Source: Rugalucina vietnamica (lineage: Eukaryota > Mollusca > Bivalvia > Lucinida > Lucinidae). From it: 64,000 bases of DNA. How positions within the stretch are numbered: the stretch's first letter is position 1; each line of letters opens with the position of its first letter. Below are positions 56,301 to 64,000 of this stretch, piece after piece. The DNA lies in NCBI GenBank assembly GCA_964017185.1, contig OZ024879.1, positions 27,624,956-27,688,955 on the forward strand. Reading direction: 5' to 3'. The position numbers were made by a program, and so were the translations under genes. The notes beneath the pieces were generated by a model that saw only the letters and a program-made list of their open reading frames with translations, was not told the origin of the DNA and ran no database searches.

Positions 56301-56390
56301 TAATGTGTGTTACAATTTAAAGTGTGATTTGCTTCGAATTATTTCAAAAATTGATTTTTTTATAATTTTCTGTGAAATGTCAGAGTTTAG
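53377..56390 (+). other. ~3-kb non-coding region inside the element
   Basis: AT-rich, no ORF with a motif. It contains several AATAAA signals (for example near 53,950 and 55,393), A-rich runs at 54,928-54,964 and a short CTG/TTA-rich stretch near 54,535. It looks like a long 3' UTR. The ORFs 53,546-53,761 (minus) and 54,395-54,610 (plus) show no signature. Confidence 0.6.
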
Positions 56391-56623
56391 ATTGCGGAAT
56401 GGTCCAGTGGTAGGATCTTGTGTTTCGAGCTGGTGGATCCTGTGTCCGAGTTTTAATCATAGTGTGTTTAGACGTGACCACGAGTAAGTCACATTCCCTG
56501 CTTATGACGCATTGCTCAGAAATTACTACATTTAGAAAGAAAAATAACATATAGGTACTCTTGAATATTTTTTCTATGTTAATAAAATATTTCTCAGTAA
56601 AAAAAAAAAAAAAAAAAAAAAAA
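56391..56623 (+). mobile_element. tRNA-derived SINE (family 3) with poly(A) tail
   Basis: The head (attgcggaatggtccagtgg) has an A-box-like start and a degenerate B box (gtgtccgagtttta). The body has 'acgagtaagtcacattccc' and 'gacgcattgctcag', the kind of conserved core seen in many invertebrate SINEs. It ends AATAAAATATTTCTCAG plus about 25 A. A possible short duplication is aaatgtca on both sides. It is carried inside the LTR element. Confidence 0.65.
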
Positions 56624-56717
56624 TGTCATTGTTGCATCGTATTGATACCTTATGTCATGTGGTATTTTATTTGAATATATGCATTATTGTTTTTAAGTTC
56701 GAGGACGAACTTGGGTT

Positions 56718-56731
56718 GAAGGGGGGGATAG
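56718..56731 (+). promoter_or_regulatory. Polypurine tract
   Basis: GAAGGGGGGGATAG directly upstream of the 3' LTR. Confidence 0.85.
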
Positions 56732-57542
56732 TGTGGCAAGCCTGGGCGATTGATTGTTTATTGTCATGAGATTTCGCGACTTCGCAATACATTTTGAGCT
56801 GTAGATTCCAAAATCGCTTTCCATTTACATTCATGTTACTTATATCGATCGATCAACTTTAGTTCTTACTAATTAAACCAAATTCAGCGTTTATTTGCCG
56901 TTATTTTGGATGTTTGGGAATGAAATTATAAGTTTAATTGGTTTTGAAGTTTCTGCTCCTTCCGCGTTCGTCTGCGCATCTGTCTCGCGCATTCCGGATA
57001 TTTTGACCGAAGTTCGGTATTTGGCGGTACCTGGGGTGCGGTACCGGAACCGGAATACCGATTCTGGACCGGACCTCAGGTACCGGAGCTGCTCTACTAT
57101 ATAAGGCGACCGTTGGAGCCGAACTTCGGTTGTGTCCTCAATCTCTCGTCAAAGAGCACGTTTCAACGCTTTTGTCATCCAAAAATGCAATAACACTTCT
57201 TCTACTCCTACCATAATAGTACCATTACAGTTTACATTGATATTGGTGAGAGTTAGTTACTATTTTAACCATTTTAAGACAGTTTCTCTAGTCTACTTAT
57301 ATAATTATCTCTTTAAGTCATTAGTTTCCGTGGGTCAAATCTTCATTCTTTCTCTCGGGTAGCCACACTAGTTCCCCTTGAGGTAGCCTACCAAGGCCTG
57401 TACCAATACCATTTAAGTAACTTCACCATTAGTTGAATAATAATTAAAGAATTGATTCGAGAGACTTTGTTCCTTGTGATTTATTCACCGGACTTATAGC
57501 AACCCCGGTCACTCAAGAACCCCAGAGCCTAGGGTTGTTACA
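56732..57542 (+). repeat. 3' LTR
   Basis: 811 bp, identical to the 5' LTR except for one base noticed by eye (C at 57,194). It is followed by the right copy of the ATAT duplication at 57,543-57,546. Confidence 0.93.
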
Positions 57543-57900
57543 ATATTTTATTTGCTATTACTTCAGCTGGTGTTGTGCCGTGTGGCGGCCCTAAAAAGTC
57601 TCCCCGTACATCATCCAAAGTGCAGCTTATATTTTTCTTTTGATCCTTTTGGATAATATTTGGAGTATTTCAAATTTTTATACGTTAATAATCATCTTCT
57701 TAACAGTATTTTGATTTTTGGCCCTTTGATTAAGACTAAACTGGTGTTAATTCTTGATATTGCAGCAATAATATTTGGCTTTCGCTGCCAGTTTTATAAA
57801 GGGTCACTGATGAACGATCATTACCCGAAATTGTACAATATGGCCCACATTTTCAGTTTTAATGTTTTACTCATTCCAACGGATCTATAAATTATATTTT
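57543..57900 (+). repeat. ~370-bp dispersed repeat, right part
   Basis: It continues the repeat interrupted at 43,379 and then starts a second unit (gctgccagttttataaaggg at about 57,787), so the repeat is at least partly tandem here. Confidence 0.75.
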
Positions 57901-59843
57901 ATTTCCTATTCAACAGAAGAAATCTGAATCACAAATGAAGGTTGTGAATCTCACCTTTGTCTTTACTATCAGGGGGACCGGGAAAAAGGGGGCACCCGCC
58001 AGAGAAATGCTAATGGATTTTATAAACTATAACAGGATTCACACTAGAGGTATGTTCGGAGTGAGGAAGACCTTCGGAGTGAGGAAGACGAGCCAGAGAG
58101 CCCTGTGAAGTCAGGTCCAAGGTTGTGGTTAAGGTTACAGAACCTATGAGGGAGCCGAACGTCCGAAAGGAAAGGAAACGGTTGCCAGCCCCAATACTCC
58201 CACCCCTGTTTGAATGTGCGGATGATGACATCTAACTTGAGGAGCTACCACGGAAAGTCCGGAGACTCTCAATCCTTGAGAAGGCTTTACAGTGCAGCCC
58301 AAGAACCTCCTCCTCAAGAAGTGATATGGAAAATGAAGGAAATGAAAAGACAGTACAGAATAGAATGGAGGAAAGTAGAACTGAAAAGACAAGTGAAATG
58401 AAAGAAACTGAAAAGAGTAAACAGGGACAGACAGTTGAAAAGAGGAAAGAAAAGGAACAAGTGCATGAAAAAGAGAAAGACAGAAAAGAAAAGACAAAGC
58501 AAAATGAGAAAGCAAACGTACCAATAAGTGGCACTGAGAAAAGCAGAAATGAAAAGTAAAAGCAAAATGAGAAATCAAAGGAACTGAAGAAAGAAAATGA
58601 GAAATTTAGAAAAGACAAGACAGTGGAAACAGGAAAGATGAGTGAGAATGATAAAAGAGAAAAGACAGTAGACAAAGAAAAGAAAACAGTTGAAAAAGTT
58701 AACTCAAATGAAACGAAAAATGAAAAGAAGGCAAATGTAACTAGTAAGAAGAAGAGAATATAGGGAAAATAACAATCATACAAAGAGGTGGTGGTGTTAA
58801 AATAACTATTTGGTATTTGTTTCAGGCTGACTTCAAGGTAACTTGAAAATGAAAAAAATGAAGTTGAAGTTATACCTGTTATACAACACATTTAAGTATG
58901 AATGCCTAGATGCAGCCATTACAGCAGCACTATGCCAGGATTGGGCATATTTTTGGACAATTTGATGTCCATTTTCCCCTGGTGCTAAACGAGTAAAAAA
59001 AGAGGGATCAACAGAATGCCAATGGATCACTTTATATAGAGGAATTGAAATCAAAGAACTGTGACCTCTGAATATCCATGAAGACATTTTCAAGGATATA
59101 GTCCAATTCATCCCTGGAAAATACACAATCAAAAATATGTGACAATCTGGTTATTTGTTCCTTTGAAAGTGGAAGCCTCTGTAACGGTATTCAAATTTGG
59201 AAAGAGATTTCATTTCATAGTGACGGCTATTGGTTCTTGACTGTTTGTGGGAAGAATGTAAACTTACAGACCATTCATACAAATAACACTTTTTTCTTTC
59301 CATAAAGAAAGCATCATAAGTGTATGCACTGCAGTAGAAAAGATTCAACTCTGTGAGGGGGTAGAGGTTACTAAAATGTTATTGTGAGCAGGTTACACAC
59401 ACTAGAACAGTTTCAATATTCCCCATCTGTGAAACCAGTAAGAACTCTCAGATCTGTAATTTGTGACAGGATTGTTGCCTTTGGCTTTAAACTATTAACA
59501 TGTCAAACATGTAGAATAAATTATAGAAGAATGACTTTTAAGCAAACCAGTCAACAAGGAAAATAGTTATGAAAAGCAACAAGAGGATGAAAGCATGTTG
59601 ACAAACAGTTAGTTGACCTCTTTCTGGAACAGTCTAAAAATATTGACAGGTGTCCAAGTGGAAGAAGATGGTCAAAACTTTCATAGGGACCTGTCTCCAG
59701 TTGTACAACAAAGTCCACATTGTTACCAGATGTTAATGGCTTCCAGAATATGAGATCTGCCGTCAACTTCTACACTGATCATGTATAAAAATAGATTGAA
59801 ACAGGACGCTGGGTTTGATGACAATATTTTTGAATGTTTTTTT
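57901..59843 (+). other. K/E-rich relic and unidentified decayed coding fragments
   Basis: From 58,314 to about 58,770 a plus-strand frame encodes an extremely Lys/Glu-rich, probably helical protein segment (KETEKSKQGQTVEKRKEKEQ), broken by one TAA at 58,558. A tandem pair of about 21 bp (gaccttcggagtgaggaaga) lies near 58,050-58,085. From 58,860 to 59,760 short plus-strand frames (FKYECLDAAITAALCQDW, STECQWITLYRGIEIKEL) are separated by many stops. I recognise no family. Minus-strand ORFs here are hydrophobic shadows of the K/E-rich frame. Confidence 0.4.
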
Positions 59844-61376
59844 GATTGATTGATTGATTGATGTTTAACGACGCGTCAACCCTAATGGGTCATTAGCGTC
59901 TAACAATTGTAAAATGCATAATTTAGTTCAGAGAAAAAGCAAAAAATATGGTCAGAATTATCAAAGTTATAAATAATTATTCCGCTAGATGAAAGATACA
60001 GCGATTAAAATGAAATGATAGCAATGGAGAAAGGTATAAATATGTTTTAAGTTAAAAATTTATATTTTGTTAAAAAGGTTAGTTCGTTTTAAAAATGACA
60101 AAATGCGTTCAACAGATACATTTTTTAACAAATCTTTCAAACTGTTACTTTGAAAGCAGGAACGACGTACATCTATAAAATCATTGCTTTCAAGCAGAAA
60201 GTGCTTGACAGTTAATTGTGTGTCACATCCAATACATTAAGGTTTATCTTCTCGTTTAAGTAAATATGAATGTGTCAATCGTGTATGTCCAATTCGAAGA
60301 CGAGAAAGAACAATCTCTTCCCGTCTCGAAAGTTTATGAATTAATCTTGGTCGTTTTACATGAGGTTCAATTTCTTTCAATTTATTGTCTTCTTCTCTGC
60401 TCCAAATTGATTGCCATTCATTAAAGACATACTCGTTGATAAAAAGTTTAAAATTGATAAAAGGAATTTTAAAATCTGTTTGTTCTAGGCTCAGTGATTC
60501 TTTTGCTTTCTTGTCGACTTGCTCGTTACCATATATTCATACATGACTGGGAACCCAGCAATACACAATAGTTTTAAATTCAGAAATGCTATGATGTTTC
60601 AGCAATATATTTTGTATTTGTTGGTTTTTGGACATTGTATGGTTTAGGGCCTGAAGGACTGATAGAGAATCAGAGAAAATAACGAATTTGTTGTACGAGT
60701 TACAGTCATTAATGAAGTCTAAAGCTAAGTCAATAGCCTTAGCTTCTGCTGTGAAAATTGAAGAACCATCAGGTAGACGTAAAGTTTTGCAAGCGTCTTT
60801 GGAATAAGTAGCACAGCCTACTTTGTTATCTTCCTTTGAACCATCAGTATAAATAAAATGATAATCAGAAAATTGTGACTGTAGTTGGTGGAAAGTTTCT
60901 TTGAGAAAATGTGGATTTGATTCTGATTTTTTCCCTGTGTGAAGTGCCAAATTTACTGTTGGCTTTCTAATGCACCATGGTGGAATTTCAGAAACCGAAT
61001 GTTTTTCTATTTTATCTTGTTTGATTTTTGCTGTTGTTAAAAGTGGTGCTACTCGTAAACCAAAAGACCTGATAGCATTTGGTTTACTTTCATAACGCTG
61101 TAAGAGCTCGTCAGAAATATATGGTGGGAAAGTTACCTTATGTGCAGGATTAGAGGGGTTTGCTGCAAGTCTGATGGCATACTGAAGAGTAAGTTTTTCT
61201 CGACGCAAATATAGTGATGGTTCTTCTGTCTCGACATAGAGGCTCTCAACAGGTGACGTTCGAAAAGCCCTATTTTTGAATGGATGTTCATAGAAGCCAA
61301 AAGGAGGAATATTCCTGATGATGGAATGGTTGGCGGCATTATATTTGATGAAATGGCTGTTCAAAGTGATATACAA
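59844..61376 (-). mobile_element. RNase H-type LINE, 3' part (copy 3, longest)
   Basis: On the minus strand a 279-codon frame (61,376-60,537) carries the end of the RT-linked region (REKLTLQYAIRLAANPSNPA) and an RNase H domain (FIYTDGSKEDNKVGCATY with Asp, AEAKAIDLAL with Glu, IFSDSLSVLQAL with Asp). The C-terminal Cys/His part and the same 3' UTR and (GATT)n end as in copies 1 and 2 follow. A stop directly after WVPSHV breaks the ORF. It is of the Jockey/I type, LINEs that carry RNase H. RT and endonuclease are missing. Confidence 0.85.
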
Positions 61377-61572
61377 TTTACCAAAAATGGGGATGTTGCT
61401 GAACTTGTGGGATTTACTGAAGCAGGGTAGGCAATCACGTGTTTTTTGTTATTTTTGTAAATTGCACGGACAAATGGCGAGTGAGAAGACGCTTTTGTGG
61501 TTGCTAAAGGTAAGCGCACATTTCTCAATCTTTTCTAAATTTTCTCCAAAGTGTTATACACCGTAAATGTTG

Positions 61573-61730
61573 AGAGCCTCTGCAGAAGCAGAGGGTGAGG
61601 TTAGGTTCCTGTAAAACCAGCTTAAGCCCACCAGTTATTTATAACTGACCGTTCCAAGGCGGAACTCCTGTTGAGGTTCACATCCTAGTCTCCATGTTTT
61701 AGTCATTTTGTGATAGAGTCATTGCTTTGT
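61573..61730 (+). repeat. Diverged Penelope-type tail, structured part
   Basis: It aligns to the first ~110 nt of the tail repeat, but the hairpin is CAGTTAT-TT-ATAACTG in place of CAGTAAC...GTTACTG, and the outer stem has CCTC/GAGG in place of CCAC/GTGG. Pairing is kept while sequence differs. The downstream part diverges. Confidence 0.7.
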
Positions 61731-61837
61731 TGGTAGTTGACCAGTAATTTGAGATAGCTTAAAGAAACTACACTTCAGTCTTGAAGTCTACACTTCAGTC
61801 TTGAAGTAAGAACCCTTGAAATTTTGCGCCGGAATCT

Positions 61838-62109
61838 TTTTTTTTTTTTTTTTTTTTTTTTTTGATTCAGTTTAACATCCCTTTCAAGATTATGTGAGCT
61901 CAAATGAGACGGTGCCAATCAGTAGGTGGGGCGAAAACGGGAGAACCCCGAGAAAAACCACCTGACACACCCGCAAGCAGAACGTGGCTTGTCTCACATG
62001 TGGCCAGAACGGGCTCGAACCCACACCAGACACAGCGGTGAGATGATCGAATGGTTAAGTGTGGTAATGAAATATCAGCGCTCTTAACCACTCGGCCACG
62101 GGGGCCGCC
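61838..62109 (-). mobile_element. tRNA-derived SINE (family 1, copy 4)
   Basis: Target duplication gcgccggaatct at 61,826-61,837 and gcaccggaatct at 62,110-62,121 (one mismatch). It has a long poly(T) (25 nt) on the plus strand, head and B box as in copies 1-2. The flanking 'tttaccattgagacgccagc' on the right is itself tRNA-like, so this SINE may have inserted into another SINE head. Confidence 0.88.
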
Positions 62110-62261
62110 GCACCGGAATCTGACAGACGCTTTACCATTGAGACGCCAGCCCCACTCCACTTTTGCCATTCCGTCAGCATCTTTTAAATCTTAGGCTAAT
62201 CCTTCTGTAATATAACATTTGACCCCATATTATCATTTGTTTTGCAGATGATATAACAATA

Positions 62262-64000
62262 ATGGATAAACGAAATAGAGACATCTTGAGGGAAGCATCA
62301 CAAATTGGCAGTATATTCCAGATTTCTAACTGCACATCAAATTCAGTAGACTGTGACAGTCAGTTGGAGACTCTAATAACAGACTCTAAATCTGACCGCA
62401 TTAAGTGTGAGTTAAAAAGCGAACTCAATTTACTGCGTGAACTGGAATGTTTGCAATACATGCCTGTAGAATTAGCCTATGGGGAGTACATAGGACAATT
62501 GCCACAAGAATGGCATCCAAATTACACAACTAGAAATATTGCCGTTAAAGTATTTATGGATTCAATACTAAATCCTAAACATGGCTTGCCTGTAGTAATT
62601 GTTACAGCATACAGTGGCGTAAGGTATATGATGCTGCTTGAAAATGCTGGATGCCAGCTAAAGGTCTAGCAGACAGTAAAAAGCCTCTCAAATCCATATC
62701 AGAATAACTTCCTGTGTTAAAGGAGTTGTTTGTGAATGCGCGAGAAAGAGCAATTGCTGTGACATTACTTGCTCTTGAAAATTCTGCAACATCCTTAAGA
62801 CTTAACATTAATATTAGGGAAGATGTAATACTGAGGATTAAGGAAAAGGTTACAGAACTTTGTGAAATGTTAGATTCTGAAAAAATATTGCCAATACGTC
62901 GGCTAGAGAAAAATGGTCTAAGACAGTAAGTCAAGTGGAAGAACTTCTGCAAAAGGATGAGAAATATTTACTGGAAAATTCAGATAGTTTGCCAGAGTCT
63001 ATAAGAGATGACCTGAAACAAAATATTGACAACAGAAAAAATAGAAGAGATAGACTGAAAGATGATGCATGGTCAAAGAAATATATGTCAAGAGTAGCAG
63101 CTACATAACTGAAAAGGTGGAAAAATAGTTTATTTTCACAAAAGGGAAAGGGTATGGGAAAGCATAAGATTGGTCGAGGTGCAGAAATGGCTGTTTACCA
63201 GGCTCTACAAGAGCAGCTAGTTGCACATAAATCAAGAACAGGTTCTCCACTGTTAGAGACAAGACTGCACAAAAGAGAAATGCGGCAGATTGCAAATAAG
63301 TGGTTAGCATCTAATGGTAAAAGGCTAATCGAATCCTATGAAACTGTACGGTCTTGGGGAAAGCCCAAAAACAAACGTTCTATCCAAAGCTCCCAACACC
63401 GTGGAAAAGGACTCTTTTCTCACAGAAAGGCTCAAAAGAAATATGCTGATGCTCATATAAATATTCATTATAACAAAGCACACATTAAACATTACACCCG
63501 TCTTCTCTTCAGTAATAAAACAAAAGAAAAGTACAGACAATATGCATTAAGAAGGTGCCTAGATGATAAGGCTTATCTGAGGTGTGGGATTTCAGAAGGT
63601 TTTTAAGGCCTAAGCACAAACCTGTTATGCTCATAGATGAACAACCAGAACTGCCATCATATGATTTCCCTGACAAAGCAGGCTATATAGCGCCTGGTGT
63701 GAATCTAATAATATCAGACATGGAAGAATTAGATAAAGCTGGTAAAGATGTGTATGCTACCAACAATGTAACTATATCAGTGACATGTAAACCAAAAATA
63801 TGTTACAATAGTTCAAGCACAAATTAGGCTAATGACATGTATAGAGATAGATTAGAATTTCCAGAAGACCATGAAGTACCTAATACAGGACTAGAAACAC
63901 TGTCAAGAAAGTCTAAGACAAAACTGGTGTTTTTAAAAGACAGTCTAACCCAGTTTACGATTATGAATATAAGGGAAGATTATGTCAGATGTGTTGATGG
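62262..64000 (+). pseudogene. Unidentified multi-frame transposon-type relic, runs off the window
   Basis: Plus-strand open stretches succeed one another in different frames: 62,262-62,669 (135 codons, acidic, YIGQLPQEWHPNYTT), 62,714-62,929, about 62,930-63,106, 63,154-63,606 (150 basic residues, LHKREMRQIANKW, KNKRSIQSSQHRGKG) and 63,606-64,000 (GYIAPGVNLIISDMEELDKA ... ISVTCKPKICYNSSSTN). I recall similar uncharacterised proteins in many invertebrate genomes but cannot name a function. The upstream 'tttgttttgcag' before the first ATG resembles a splice acceptor. Frameshifts show it is decayed. Confidence 0.45.

Larger units (their letters stand above)
43380..57542 (+). mobile_element. Young 14.16-kb Ty3/gypsy element with a third ORF
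   Basis: Complete element: 811-bp LTRs (TG...CA) differing at one position noticed (43,842 T, 57,194 C), 4-bp duplication ATAT, tRNA-Leu primer site, gag, pol, a third coding region in the env position, a 3-kb non-coding stretch, a SINE, polypurine tract and 3' LTR. Typical gypsy elements are 4-8 kb, so about 6 kb is extra. The near-identical LTRs and intact gag and pol indicate a very recent insertion, possibly still mobile. The third coding region is split over frames in this copy. Confidence 0.93.

Noticed and set aside
56581-56623. AATAAA plus poly(A) as proof of a captured processed host mRNA
   Set aside because: The 200 nt before it have a tRNA-like head and SINE-core sequence, so the poly(A) is better explained as a SINE tail. 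A captured mRNA remains possible but is not shown by this tail.
58144-58891. Hydrophobic minus-strand ORFs (144 and 219 codons)
   Set aside because: They are antisense shadows of a Lys/Glu-rich plus-strand stretch; Phe/Ser/Leu-rich composition follows from that.

Overview
This window looks like animal nuclear DNA, AT-rich and packed with transposable elements. It holds no recognisable intact host gene. The mix of elements (Ty3/gypsy, BEL/Pao, L1/Tx1-like and RNase H-bearing LINEs, a Penelope-like reverse transcriptase, a Helitron relic, several tRNA-derived SINEs) fits a marine invertebrate, most likely a mollusc and perhaps a bivalve. That assignment is inference from element content only.

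Layout. 0-10 kb: old relics, comprising a Helitron Rep/helicase N-terminal fragment, an unidentified coiled-coil relic, a gypsy gag split by a LINE 3' end, a duplicated 195-bp segment, a 61-bp minisatellite and a C2H2-finger relic. 10.7-13.5 kb: a Penelope-like element with a 555-codon reverse transcriptase ORF and a terminal repeat that recurs about nine times in the window. 14.2-16.2 kb: a decayed BEL/Pao pol. 16,225-29,858: one gypsy element on the minus strand, reconstructed from its LTRs, 5-bp target duplication, tRNA-Leu primer site and polypurine tract. Its gag is split by a 7.7-kb L1/Tx1-like LINE with a perfect 14-bp target duplication and poly(A). Its 3' region carries a second LINE fragment with an 11-bp duplication, and a SINE lies in its leader. 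30-43 kb: transposase-like relics, a 2-kb unexplained segment between direct repeats, SINEs and Penelope-tail fragments.

43,380-57,542 is the highlight: a young 14.16-kb gypsy element with 811-bp LTRs that differ at one position I could find and a 4-bp target duplication. It has a tRNA-Leu primer site, intact gag and pol joined by a textbook -1 slippery heptamer, and a large third gene in the env position. That third gene encodes two zinc-finger motifs, two repeat blocks and a distinctive C-terminal region. It is preceded by a splice-acceptor-like sequence. A tandem array inside it is largely free of stops in every frame, and two 2-bp losses there put the N- and C-terminal halves in different frames in this copy. 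About 3 kb of non-coding sequence and a SINE follow before the 3' LTR. 57.5-64 kb: flanking repeat, K/E-rich relic, LINE fragment, SINE and an unidentified multi-frame relic running off the end.

How they work together: these are not a pathway but a layered insertion history. Only the 14.2-kb element (gag, pol), the LINE ORF and the Penelope-like RT retain long open frames; the rest are fossils or non-autonomous passengers.
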